A DNA stretch of 64,000 nucleotides from SG8-41 sp035649495 (GCA_035649495.1 DASRJL010000064.1:18803-82802); one strand, 5' to 3'. Counted from the stretch's first letter, positions 42,753-51,785 are shown. Translations and numbers: made by a program. Notes: generated by a model from the letters alone, not told the origin.

Positions 42753-44426
42753 CTAGAAAAGGCCGACGACCTTGCCGTCCTCGGTGACGTCGATCTTCTC
42801 CGCCGAGGGGACCTTCGGCAGGCCGGGCATGGTCATCATGTCGCCGCAGATCATCACCACGAACTCCGCTCCAGCGGCGAGCCGCACTTCCCGGACGTTC
42901 ACGATGTGCCCGGACGGCGCGCCGCGCACGGTCGGGTCGGTCGTAAACGACGATTGGGTCTTGGCGACGCACACCGGGTAGGTCCCGTAGCCGCCTTCCT
43001 GCAACTCCTTGATGCGCGTGCGCACCTTGGAGTCCGCGGTTACGTCCCCCGCGCCGTAGACGCGCGTGGCGATCTTCTTCATCTTTTCCCACAGCGGATC
43101 GGCGTCCTCGTAGACGAAGGTCGGGCTCGACTTCTGCCCGCACATTTCGACCACGATGCGGGCGAGCTCGGCCGCGCCCTTGCCGCCGTCTGCCCAGTGC
43201 GTGGCCACCACCACCTTCGCCCCGAGCTTGGCTATACGGTCGGTCAGCAGGTCCATCTCGGCCTTGGTGTCGGCGATGAAGCGGTTGACCGACACCACGC
43301 ACGGAATGTTGTAGACCTCTTTCACGTTCCTGACGTGGCGCTCCAGGTTGACCAGGCCCTTCTCCAGCGCCGCGAGATCCTCCTTGTTGAGGGCGTCCCG
43401 GGCCACGCCGCCGTGGTGCTTCAGGGCTCTCACGGTCGCCACGATTACGGCCGCATCCGGGCGCAGGCCCGCCTTGCGGCACTTGATGTCGAGGAACTTC
43501 TCCGCGCCGAGATCGGCTCCGAAGCCGGCCTCCGTGACGACGTAGTCGGCGAGCTTCAATGCGGTCTGGGTGGCAATCACCGAGTTGCAGCCGTGGGCGA
43601 TGTTGGCGAACGGCCCGCCGTGGATGAACGCCGGATTGTTCTCCAGGGTCTGGACCAGGTTGGGAGCGATCTGGTTCTTGAGGAGCACGGTCATCGCGCC
43701 GTGCGCCTTGAGATCCCGCGCCCTTAACGCCTTGCCGTCGCGCGAGTACCCGAACACGATGTTGCCCAGGCGTTCCTTGAGATCCTTTACGGATGTCGCC
43801 AGGCAGAAGATCGCCATCACCTCGGAAGCGACCACGATGTCGAAGCCGTCCTCCCGCGGGTAGCCGTTGGCGGTGCCGCCCAGCGACACGACGATGTCGC
43901 GCAGCGCGCGGTCGTTCATGTCCATCACGCGCTTCCACGTGATGCGGCGCGGGTCGATGCCGAGCTCGTTACCCTGGGTGATGTGATTGTCGATCATCGC
44001 GGCCAGCAGGTTGTTGGCGAGCGCGATGGCGTTGAAGTCGCCGGTGAAGTGCAGGTTGATGTCCTCCATCGGCACGACCTGCGCATAGCCGCCGCCGGCC
44101 GCGCCGCCTTTCACGCCGAACACCGGACCGAGACTCGGCTCCCGCAGGCAGATGATCGCCTTCTTGCCGATGTGATTGAGCCCGTCCCCCAGGCCCACCG
44201 TGGTCGTGGTCTTGCCCTCGCCCGCGGGCGTCGGGCTCATCGCGGTGACCAGTATGAGCTTGCCGTTCGGCTTGCCTTTCAGGCTGTCGACGTATTCCAG
44301 GGATACCTTGGCCTTGTAGTGGCCGTAGGGCTCCAGGTGCTCCTCCGGGATGCCGAGCTTCGCGGCCACCTCGACCACGCGCTTCATCTTCGCCTGCTGG
44401 GCGATTTCGATGTCCGACATGGGCAT
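42753..44426 (-). CDS. fhs: formate-tetrahydrofolate ligase
   Basis: A 557-residue enzyme, the usual length, that makes 10-formyl-THF from formate, THF and ATP. The P-loop is TPAGEGKTTTTVGLGDGL; other conserved segments are REPSLGPVFGVKGGAAGGGY, HFTGDFNAI and FIHGGPFANIAHGCNSV. The ATG at 44426 has AGGAGAGGAA upstream; an ATG two codons later is an alternative. It lies just after the formate dehydrogenase genes, so formate can be either oxidised or assimilated. Confidence 0.94.
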   Translation of the reverse strand: MPMSDIEIAQQAKMKRVVEVAAKLGIPEEHLEPYGHYKAKVSLEYVDSLKGKPNGKLILVTAMSPTPAGEGKTTTTVGLGDGLNHIGKKAIICLREPSLGPVFGVKGGAAGGGYAQVVPMEDINLHFTGDFNAIALANNLLAAMIDNHITQGNELGIDPRRITWKRVMDMNDRALRDIVVSLGGTANGYPREDGFDIVVASEVMAIFCLATSVKDLKERLGNIVFGYSRDGKALRARDLKAHGAMTVLLKNQIAPNLVQTLENNPAFIHGGPFANIAHGCNSVIATQTALKLADYVVTEAGFGADLGAEKFLDIKCRKAGLRPDAAVIVATVRALKHHGGVARDALNKEDLAALEKGLVNLERHVRNVKEVYNIPCVVSVNRFIADTKAEMDLLTDRIAKLGAKVVVATHWADGGKGAAELARIVVEMCGQKSSPTFVYEDADPLWEKMKKIATRVYGAGDVTADSKVRTRIKELQEGGYGTYPVCVAKTQSSFTTDPTVRGAPSGHIVNVREVRLAAGAEFVVMICGDMMTMPGLPKVPSAEKIDVTEDGKVVGLF

Positions 44427-44461
44427 GTTGCTCTTCCTCTCCTGAAAAATCGCTCTGGTTG

Positions 44462-44551
44462 TTATACGGTCTGCTGCGCAGCGAGCGCCTGCCCGCCGCC
44501 GTAGCTCGAGCGCGGCATCAGCTCGCCGCCCTTCATGACCTTCACCGGCGC
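44462..44551 (-). pseudogene. remnant of the 3' end of a formate dehydrogenase alpha gene
   Basis: Directly after the stop of fdsA, a different frame reads VKVMKGGELMPRSSYGGGQA and continues to a TAA at 44462. The intact fdsA ends VRVMRGGELTPRTSYGGGQA plus a short tail. The two 3' ends are thus in tandem, clearly related but diverged at many third positions. About 30 codons remain, with no start codon or catalytic part. Confidence 0.75.
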
Positions 44552-44553
44552 AT

Positions 44554-47364
44554 TCACGTTCTCGCGTGCTCCGCAAGCGCCTGCCCACCACCGTAGCTCG
44601 TGCGTGGCGTAAGCTCGCCTCCGCGCATTACCCTGACCGCGCAGTACTTGAACTCCGGGATCTTGCCGATCGGGTCGAGCGCGGGATTGGTCAGCAGGTT
44701 TGCGGCTGCTTCGTAATAGCAGAACGGGATGAACAGCGCGCCGCGCGGGATGCCGTCGTCCGCGCGCGCATAGAGCGAGATGATGCCGCGCCGCGACTCC
44801 ACGGTGACCACGTCGCCCGGCTGCGCGCCGACCGCGTCGAGGTCGAGGGGATGAACGGACGCCACCGGCTCCGGCTCGATCGCGTCGAGCACCGACGCAC
44901 GCCGCGTGATCGCACCGGTATGCCAGTGCTCGAGCTGGCGACCTGTGATGAGGATGAACGGGAACTCGGCGTCGGGCTGCTCGGCCGCCGGGATGATGTC
45001 CACCGGCACGAGCTTCGCGCGCCCGGTCGGCGTCGGGAACCTGTCGACGAATACCACCGGTTGGCCCGGGTCGCCTTCCTTCTCGCACGGATACGTGACC
45101 GAGCTTTCGGCCTCCAGGCGCTCCCACGTAATGCCCGCGATCGAGTTCATGCCCTTGCGCATCTCGTTGAACACGTCGGCGGGGCCGCGGTAGTTCCAGG
45201 CCAGGCCTAATCGCCGCGCCAGCTCCTGGATGATCCACAGGTCCTCGCGGGCTTCGCCCGGCGCCGCGAGCGCCTTGCGCCCCAGCTGCACCATGCGGTC
45301 GGTGTTGGTCACGGTGCCGTCCTTCTCCGGCCAGGCCGTCGCCGGCAGGATCACGTCGGCGTAGTAGCAGGTCTCCGTGAGGAAGATCTCCTGCACGACC
45401 AGGTGCTCCAGCTTCGCGAGCGCCGCGCGCGCGTGGTGAGCGTCGGGGTCCGACATCGCCGGGTTCTCGCCCATGATGTACATCCCGCGGATCTCGCCGT
45501 CGAGCGCGGCGTGGACGATCTCGACCACCGTCAATCCCGGCTTGGGATCGAGGGTCGCGCCCCAGAGCTTCTCGAAGCGCGCGCGCGCGTCGGGATTGTC
45601 GACGCGCTGGTAGTCCGGAAACACCATCGGGATCAGGCCCGAGTCCGACGCGCCCTGCACGTTGTTCTGGCCGCGCAGCGGGTGCAGCCCCGTGCCGGGC
45701 CGACCGATCTGGCCCGTCATCATGGTGAGCGCGATCAGGCAGCGCGCGTTGTCGGTGCCGTGTACGTGCTGCGAGATGCCCATGCCCCACAGGATGATCG
45801 AAGACTTCGACGTGGCGTAGAGGCGCGCCACTTCCTTGATGGTCTCGGCGGGGATGCCGCAGACCGGCGCCATCGCCTCGGGGCTGTAGCCCTCCACGTT
45901 CTTCTTCAGCTCTTCGAAGCCGATCGTACGATTGCGGATGAATTCCTCGTTGACCAGGCCTTCGTGGACGATCGTGTGCATCATCGCGTTCAGGAGCGCG
46001 ACGTCGGTGTCGGGCCTGAACTGCAGCATGATGTGCGCGTGGCGCGACAGCTCCGAGCGGCGCGGGTCGGCGTAGATCAGCTTGGCGCCCTTCTTCGCAG
46101 CGTTCTTGATCCACGTCGCGGCGACCGGATGGTTCGAGATCGGGTTCGCGCCGATCAGGAAGATCACCTCCGCGTGCTCGACGTCGTTCACCTGGTTCGA
46201 CACGGCGCCGGAGCTGATGCCCTCCATCAGCGCCGCCACCGAGGAGGCGTGGCACAGCCGCGTGCAATGGTCCACGTTGTTGGAGCCGAACCCGGTGCGC
46301 ACCAGCTTCTGAAACAGGTATGCCTCTTCGTTGGTCCCTTTGGCGGAGCCGAAACCGGCCAGCGCGTGCTTGCCATGCTGATCCCGGATAGCCCTTAGCT
46401 TGCTGCCGGCGAGATCGAGCGCTTCCTCCCAGCTCGCCTCCCTGAAGTACTCGAGCGGGTTCGCCGGGTCCATCGTGAAATCCGCGTGCTTGGGTACCCC
46501 TGCCTTGCGTATGAGGGGCTTCGTCAGGCGCTGCTTGTGATGGACGTAGTCGAAGCCGTAGCGGCCCTTGACGCACAGGCGGCTGTGATTGGAGGGCCCG
46601 TCACGCCCGTCGACGTACAGTATCTTGTTGTCCTTGACCGCGTAGGTGAGCTGGCAGCCGACGCCGCAGTACGGGCATACCGAGTGCACCTTCTTGTCCG
46701 GCTTCACCATCCCCACATCACGCGCCGGCATCAGCGCCCCCGTGGGGCAGGCCTGCACGCATTCGCCGCAGGCGACGCAGGTGGATTCCCCCATCGGGTC
46801 GTCGAGATCGAACACGATCTTCGAGTGCTCGCCGCGGAACGCGTAGCCGATCACGTCGTTCACCTGCTCCTCGCGGCAGGCGCGGAGACACCGGGTGCAC
46901 TGGATGCACGAATCGAGATTGACTGCTATGCCGTGGTGCGAGAGATCGGCGGCGGGCTGGTGGCGGGGCGCGAAACGCGGCTTGCCCACCTTGAGCACCG
47001 TCGCCCAGCGGTCGAGCTCCGAGGCGAGCGTGTGGCGCTCCGCCGGGATGTCGGCGAGCAGCAGCTCGAGCACCATCTTCTGCGAATGCTCGGCGCGTGC
47101 GCTGTCCGTCGTGACCTCCATGCCCTTCGTCGGCTTGCGGCAGCAGGAAGGAGTCAGCACGCGCTCGCCTTTCACCTCCACCACGCAGGCGCGGCAGTTG
47201 CCGTCGGGACGCAGGCCATCCTTGTAGCAGAGATGGGGAATCTCGACGCCGAGACGCCTGGCGGTCTGGATGATCGTCTCCCCGCCGTGCGCGACCGCAT
47301 CCTTGCCGTTCAGCTTGAACTCCACCGGCATTGCGTTGAGTTCGTCCTTCGACATCGCCGTCAT
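44554..47364 (-). CDS. fdsA: NAD-dependent formate dehydrogenase, catalytic (molybdopterin) subunit
   Basis: A 936-residue subunit. N-terminal [2Fe-2S] domain (CYKDGLRPDGNCRACVVEV), NuoG-like His/Cys region, two [4Fe-4S] motifs (CIQCTRCLRAC and CVACGECVQACPTGAL), then the molybdopterin domain beginning with CPYCGVGCQLTY and the active-site LCVKGRYGFDY, where Cys (not Sec) is the metal ligand. Further motifs are GMGISQHVHGTDNARCL and PLRGQNNVQGASDSG. It oxidises formate to CO2. The ATG has GAGG before it. It follows the fused diaphorase subunit by 100 bases and precedes fhs. No fdhD or fdsC-type maturation gene is in the window. Confidence 0.92.
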   Translation of the reverse strand: MTAMSKDELNAMPVEFKLNGKDAVAHGGETIIQTARRLGVEIPHLCYKDGLRPDGNCRACVVEVKGERVLTPSCCRKPTKGMEVTTDSARAEHSQKMVLELLLADIPAERHTLASELDRWATVLKVGKPRFAPRHQPAADLSHHGIAVNLDSCIQCTRCLRACREEQVNDVIGYAFRGEHSKIVFDLDDPMGESTCVACGECVQACPTGALMPARDVGMVKPDKKVHSVCPYCGVGCQLTYAVKDNKILYVDGRDGPSNHSRLCVKGRYGFDYVHHKQRLTKPLIRKAGVPKHADFTMDPANPLEYFREASWEEALDLAGSKLRAIRDQHGKHALAGFGSAKGTNEEAYLFQKLVRTGFGSNNVDHCTRLCHASSVAALMEGISSGAVSNQVNDVEHAEVIFLIGANPISNHPVAATWIKNAAKKGAKLIYADPRRSELSRHAHIMLQFRPDTDVALLNAMMHTIVHEGLVNEEFIRNRTIGFEELKKNVEGYSPEAMAPVCGIPAETIKEVARLYATSKSSIILWGMGISQHVHGTDNARCLIALTMMTGQIGRPGTGLHPLRGQNNVQGASDSGLIPMVFPDYQRVDNPDARARFEKLWGATLDPKPGLTVVEIVHAALDGEIRGMYIMGENPAMSDPDAHHARAALAKLEHLVVQEIFLTETCYYADVILPATAWPEKDGTVTNTDRMVQLGRKALAAPGEAREDLWIIQELARRLGLAWNYRGPADVFNEMRKGMNSIAGITWERLEAESSVTYPCEKEGDPGQPVVFVDRFPTPTGRAKLVPVDIIPAAEQPDAEFPFILITGRQLEHWHTGAITRRASVLDAIEPEPVASVHPLDLDAVGAQPGDVVTVESRRGIISLYARADDGIPRGALFIPFCYYEAAANLLTNPALDPIGKIPEFKYCAVRVMRGGELTPRTSYGGGQALAEHART

Positions 47365-47464
47365 TGCTCGCCTCGCTGAGGAGAGGAGAGAGGAGATAGG
47401 GGAGAGGCGTCAAACCAACACACTTGCCGTGACTCCTCGCCCCTCTCGCCTCTCACCTCTCGCT

Positions 47465-49108
47465 TCACTCTATTTCCTTCGGAAAAAACTTCACCACACA
47501 GCGTATCGGATTCGGTGCAGCCTGTCCCAGGCCGCAGATGGAGGCGTCCGCCATCGCCACCGACAGCTCTTCGAGGAGCCCCTGGTCCCAGCGCTGCGCT
47601 TCCATGAGCTTGAGAGCCTTGGCCGTCCCCACCCGGCACGGGGTGCACTGGCCGCAGGATTCGTCGGAGAAGAACTTCATCATGCTGCGCGCCGCGGTGA
47701 CGGCCTTGTCCCGGTCGGACAGCACGATCACCGCCGCCGAGCCGATGAAGCACCCGTACTGGTTCAGCGTGTCGAAATCGAGGGGTATGTCCCCCATCGA
47801 AGCCGGCAGAATCCCGCCCGAGGCGCCTCCCGGCAGGTACGCATAGAATTCGTGTCCCGGCAGCATTCCACCGCAATATTCCGCGATCAACTCCTTCACG
47901 GTGATCCCGGCCGGCGCCAGGTGCACCCCCGGCTTCACCACCCTTCCCGAGACGGAGAACGAGCGCAGGCCCTTACGGCCGTTACGCCCGTGCGAGGCGA
48001 ACCATCCCGCCCCTTTCTCCAGGATCTCGCGCACCCAGAGGAGCGTCTCCATGTTGTGCTCGAGCGTCGGACGTCCGAAGAGGCCCACCTGCGCTACGTA
48101 CGGCGGGCGCAGCCGCGGCATGCCGCGCTTGCCCTCGATCGATTCGATCATCGCCGACTCTTCGCCGCAGATGTAAGCGCCCGCCCCGCGCCGCAGATAA
48201 ATCGGCGGCAGCGCGCACGGCGGATCGGCCCGGAGCGCCTCAAGCTCCCGCTCCAGGATTTCGCGGCAGCCGGCGTACTCGTCGCGCAGATAGACGTAGA
48301 TTTCGGAGATACCGACCGCCCACGCCGCGATCAGGGCGCCCTCGAGAAAGCGATGCGGATCGCGCTCCAGATAGATCCGGTCCTTGAACGTGCCGACCTC
48401 GCCTTCGTCGATGTTGATCGCCATCAGCCGCGGGGCCGGCTCGCTCCGCACTGCCCGCCACTTGCGGCCGGCCGGAAAACCCGCACCGCCCAGGCCGCGC
48501 AAGCCCGACTCTTCCATCGTCTTGATGACGCTTTCGACGTCGCGCCTGCCTGCGACGCATTCCGCTGCGAGGCGATAGCCGTCCTGGCGCCGGTATTCGG
48601 AATAGTCGACGTAGCTGCCGACCGCACAGCGGGTCTCCCCGGCGAGCGCGAGAGCCTTCACTTTCTCCAGCGTCGCCTGCGTCACCGGGTTCTGCCCGAC
48701 GATGGCGACCGGCGCCTGCTCGCAGCGCCCGACGCAGGGGGCGGGTATGACACGCACCCCCCGACCCAGCACTTTCCGCAGCCCAGCCATCAGGGCGTGC
48801 GCGCCGGCGAGCTCGCAGGACAGCGAGTCGCAGACCCGCACGGTGAGCGGCGGCGGCGGCGTATCGCCCTCCTTGACCACGTCGAAATGATGGTAAAACG
48901 TCGCGACCTCGTAGACCTCGGTCAACGAGAGCTTCATTTCGCTCGCCAGCGCCGCCATGTGGGCCGCCGAGATGCAGCCGTAGCGGTCCTGGATCTTGTG
49001 CAGGTGCTCGATGAGCAGATCGCGCTGGCGCGGCGCATCCTTCAGGAGCGCCTGGACCTCCGCGCGCGCCGTCCGGTCGACCTGGCGTCCCTTGGGAGTC
49101 GCGCGCAT
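47465..49108 (-). CDS. fdsB: formate dehydrogenase diaphorase subunit, NuoE-NuoF type fusion (FdsG-FdsB)
   Basis: A 547-residue fusion. Residues about 10-155 are a thioredoxin-like [2Fe-2S] domain of NuoE/FdsG type (CDSLSCELAG, then CVGRCEQAPVA). The rest is NuoF/FdsB-like: FMN/NAD region GLRGLGGAGFPAGRKW, YICGEESAMIESIEGKRGMPR, and the [4Fe-4S] site ESCGQCTPCRVG. It passes electrons from FdsA to NAD+. The start is uncertain: ATG 49108 has an AGGG-type site; ATG 49159 is in frame but begins at the predicted transcription start. The operon has an FNR-like box. Confidence 0.87.
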   Translation of the reverse strand: MRATPKGRQVDRTARAEVQALLKDAPRQRDLLIEHLHKIQDRYGCISAAHMAALASEMKLSLTEVYEVATFYHHFDVVKEGDTPPPPLTVRVCDSLSCELAGAHALMAGLRKVLGRGVRVIPAPCVGRCEQAPVAIVGQNPVTQATLEKVKALALAGETRCAVGSYVDYSEYRRQDGYRLAAECVAGRRDVESVIKTMEESGLRGLGGAGFPAGRKWRAVRSEPAPRLMAINIDEGEVGTFKDRIYLERDPHRFLEGALIAAWAVGISEIYVYLRDEYAGCREILERELEALRADPPCALPPIYLRRGAGAYICGEESAMIESIEGKRGMPRLRPPYVAQVGLFGRPTLEHNMETLLWVREILEKGAGWFASHGRNGRKGLRSFSVSGRVVKPGVHLAPAGITVKELIAEYCGGMLPGHEFYAYLPGGASGGILPASMGDIPLDFDTLNQYGCFIGSAAVIVLSDRDKAVTAARSMMKFFSDESCGQCTPCRVGTAKALKLMEAQRWDQGLLEELSVAMADASICGLGQAAPNPIRCVVKFFPKEIE

Positions 49109-49166
49109 GCGCGCACCCTTACCCTGGCGCTGCGGTGGTGGGGAGGTCCGGTGGTCCATGCAGTTG

Positions 49167-49209
49167 ATTATACGTGCCGGGCCGCAGGCAAAAACTTGAC
49201 GCAAATCAA
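49167..49209 (-). promoter_or_regulatory. FNR-like box and -10 element of the formate dehydrogenase operon
   Basis: TTGACGCAAATCAA (49196-49209) is one mismatch from TTGAT-N4-ATCAA. On the minus strand a perfect TATAAT lies at 49167-49172; the box centre is 30.5 bases from it, the class II activator geometry, and the same distance as at oxc. Predicted start is near 49160. Confidence 0.72.
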
Positions 49210-49287
49210 GTATTTTCCATACGGCGCGGACCGGCGGGGTCTGGCGCGCTGACCTTGCTCGCGCTGGTCAGCCCTGTCCGTTCGCGG

Positions 49288-49350
49288 TTACTTGAGCACT
49301 GACTTGAGCAGCTTTCCCATCTCCGCGGGACCAGGAATCCCGCACTCCTC
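49288..49350 (-). pseudogene. remnant of the 3' end of a sucD gene
   Basis: Twenty codons and a stop read EECGIPGPAEMGKLLKSVLK, against EECGIKTTKNPAEMGKLLKSVLK at the end of the intact sucD 100 bases upstream. The DNA is close to identical outside a 9-base difference in the middle and a few third positions. No start or other sucD part is present. Between the two copies (49351-49448) nothing recognisable was seen. Confidence 0.72.
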
Positions 49351-49448
49351 CGTTTGGGGCTTCTGGCCTCGGCCGGCGCCAGGCGCCTTAACCTTCGTCG
49401 CGTGGTAACCCATTGCGCGCCAAAGGTTAGCCTCGTCCGATCTCGCGG

Positions 49449-50327
49449 TCATTTGAGGACAGACTTCAGCAGCTTTCCCATCTCCGCGGGATTCTTGGTC
49501 GTCTTGATCCCGCACTCCTCCATCACCGCGAGCTTCTCCGCGGCCGTGCCCTTGCCGCCGGAGATGATCGCCCCGGCGTGCCCCATACGCTTGCCCGGGG
49601 GCGCCGTGACGCCGGCGATAAAGCCCACCACCGGCTTCTTCATGTTGCTCTTCACCCAGCGCGCGGCTTCCTCCTCGTTGGTGCCACCGATCTCACCCAC
49701 CATGACCACGGCCTCGGTCTGCTGGTCATCGTTGAACATCCTGAGCACGTCGATATGCTTCAAGCCGTTGACCGGATCCCCGCCGACGCCCACGCAGCTC
49801 GACTGCCCTAGACCGATCGCCGTCAGCTGACCGACCGCTTCGTAGGTAAGCGTACCGGAGCGTGAAACCACGCCGACCGGTCCGCGCTTGTGGATGTGCC
49901 CCGGCATGATGCCGATCTTGACCTCGTCGGGCGTGATCACCCCGGGACAGTTGGGCCCGATCAGCAGCGTCTTCTTGCCCTGCATCTTGTAGCGGGTGCG
50001 CACCATGTCCAGCACGGGAATGCCATCGGTGATGCAGATCACGAGATCGAGACCTGCGTCCACGGCTTCGTCTATTGCCGCTGCGGCGTAGGGTGGCGGG
50101 ACGTAGATGACGGATACGTTGGCACCCGTCGCTTGTTTCGCTTCTTTCACCGTTTCGAAGATCGGTATGCCCTCGTAGGTCTGGCCGCCCTTTTTGGGCG
50201 TCACCCCGGCGACATAGCAGGCCTTGCCATTCGCATACTCCTTGCCCATCTTGGTGTGGAACTGACCGGTCTTGCCGGTAATGCCCTGAGTCAGCACCCG
50301 GGTGTTCTTATCGATCAGGATGGCCAT
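49449..50327 (-). CDS. sucD: succinate-CoA ligase, alpha subunit
   Basis: A 292-residue CoA-binding subunit of the TCA-cycle enzyme that interconverts succinyl-CoA and succinate with nucleotide phosphorylation. The N-terminal segment ITGKTGQFHTKMGKEYANG, the CoA-binding IGPNCPGVITPDEVKIGIMPGH, the loop VSRSGTLTYEAVGQL and the phosphohistidine in KRMGHAGAIISGGKGTAAEK are all intact. It follows sucC by 70 bases. Confidence 0.96.
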   Translation of the reverse strand: MAILIDKNTRVLTQGITGKTGQFHTKMGKEYANGKACYVAGVTPKKGGQTYEGIPIFETVKEAKQATGANVSVIYVPPPYAAAAIDEAVDAGLDLVICITDGIPVLDMVRTRYKMQGKKTLLIGPNCPGVITPDEVKIGIMPGHIHKRGPVGVVSRSGTLTYEAVGQLTAIGLGQSSCVGVGGDPVNGLKHIDVLRMFNDDQQTEAVVMVGEIGGTNEEEAARWVKSNMKKPVVGFIAGVTAPPGKRMGHAGAIISGGKGTAAEKLAVMEECGIKTTKNPAEMGKLLKSVLK

Positions 50328-50397
50328 AGGTATCTCTTTGAATTAATGTCAGAACTACCAGGAGTAACCACTCACGTTGCAGAGGGCAGCAAGGCTG

Positions 50398-51564
50398 TCA
50401 CGTGCCCCGGGAAGCCGCCACGACCTTTTGCCCGGCGTCCGCCATGTCGCTGCCGGAAATAATGGGCAGGCCGGAGTCGGCAAGTACCTTCTTGCCGAGA
50501 TCGACGTTGGTGCCTTCGAGCCGCACGACCAGCGGCACCCGCAGCTTCACTTCGCGCGCCGCGGTCACGACGCCCTGCGCGATGACGTCGCATTTCATGA
50601 TCCCGCCGAAGATGTTGATGAGTATCGCCTTCAGCTCGGGATTGCGCAGCATGATCTTGAACGCTTCGGTCACCTTCTCGGCCGAGGCGCCGCCGCCCAC
50701 GTCGAGAAAATTGGCGGGCGCACCGCCATAGAGTTTGATGATGTCCATGGTGGCCATGGCAAGCCCAGCGCCATTCACCAAGCAGCCGATATTGCCCTCG
50801 AGCTGGATATAGCTGAGATCGTACTTGGAGGCCTCGACTTCGGCCGGATCCTCCTCGTCGAGATCCCGCAGCGCGACGATGTCGGGATGCCGGAAGAGCG
50901 CGTTGTCGTCGAAGTTCATCTTGGCGTCCAGCGCCACCACGCGCTCATCGCCGGTGAGGATGAGGGGATTCACCTCAAGGAGCGAAGCGTCGGTCTGCTC
51001 GAACGCTTTGTACAGCGCCTTGAACAGTTCGCGCGCCTGCGGCACGGCTTTCTCGGGCAGGCCGATCTTGAGCGCAATGTCGTCCCCCTCCCCGTCCGTG
51101 AGCCCGGTGCCTGGATCGATGGCAACCTTATGGATTTTCTCCGGCGTTTTGGCCGCAACCTCCTCGATGTCCATCCCGCCCTCACTGGATGCCATCAGCA
51201 CCACTCGCTGCGAGCCCCGGTCCACCACCATCCCAATGTAAAGCTCCTTCCTGATGTCGGCGCCTTCCTCGATAAACAGGCGCCGGACCTTCTGGCCCAC
51301 GGGGCCGGTCTGGTGCGTCTTCAACTGCATGCCGAGGATCTGTCCGGCCAGGGTTCTCACTTCGTCGACGGACTTCGCGAGCTTCACGCCGCCGCCCTTG
51401 CCGCGCCCCCCGGCGTGGATCTGGGCCTTTACGACCCACACCTTTCCGCCCAGCTTTTTCGCGGCCTCAACCGCCTCGTCGACGCTGAAGCAGGGATACC
51501 CGCGCGGCGTGGGAACGCCGAACTTGCGTAGAACCTCTTTCGCCTGGTACTCGTGGATTTTCAC
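50398..51564 (-). CDS. sucC: succinate-CoA ligase, beta subunit
   Basis: A 388-residue ATP-grasp subunit, standard length. It begins MKIHEYQAKEVLRKFGVPTP; the nucleotide loop has VVKAQIHAGGRGKGGGVKLA, and the C-terminal ligase part reads NIGCLVNGAGLAMATMDI and FLDVGGGASAEKVTEAF. It pairs with SucD. The upstream region holds a palindrome at 51725-51740 and, further up, a terminator that insulates it from the sRNA candidate. Confidence 0.96.
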   Translation of the reverse strand: MKIHEYQAKEVLRKFGVPTPRGYPCFSVDEAVEAAKKLGGKVWVVKAQIHAGGRGKGGGVKLAKSVDEVRTLAGQILGMQLKTHQTGPVGQKVRRLFIEEGADIRKELYIGMVVDRGSQRVVLMASSEGGMDIEEVAAKTPEKIHKVAIDPGTGLTDGEGDDIALKIGLPEKAVPQARELFKALYKAFEQTDASLLEVNPLILTGDERVVALDAKMNFDDNALFRHPDIVALRDLDEEDPAEVEASKYDLSYIQLEGNIGCLVNGAGLAMATMDIIKLYGGAPANFLDVGGGASAEKVTEAFKIMLRNPELKAILINIFGGIMKCDVIAQGVVTAAREVKLRVPLVVRLEGTNVDLGKKVLADSGLPIISGSDMADAGQKVVAASRGT

Positions 51565-51724
51565 TGTCGGCCTGTATTTTTGCGTGGGCGGGCCTCAAAT
51601 CTATACAGGCCCGATAACAAGCGCAATCCCGGCTTCCCGCACGTCGGACCGACGTGTGCAGGCCGCGCTTGTAGGTCAGCATCAAAACAGAGGCTTCGGC
51701 CAGGATAAAGAGGATTTTTGCAGT

Positions 51725-51740
51725 GCACCAATGTTGGTGC
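51725..51740. promoter_or_regulatory. inverted repeat GCACCAA-TG-TTGGTGC upstream of sucC
   Basis: A perfect 7-base inverted repeat with a 2-base centre, about 160 bases before the sucC ATG. With its flanks it resembles the NtrC site TGCACC-N5-GGTGCA but has a 6-base centre and one end mismatch. It may be an operator for the sucCD promoter, which itself is not obvious (TATAGA is the best -10 close to the gene). Confidence 0.4.
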
Positions 51741-51785
51741 CGGAGTGTGGCTGGCGATGCATGGCCACTTATTAGTGCACCGGCC

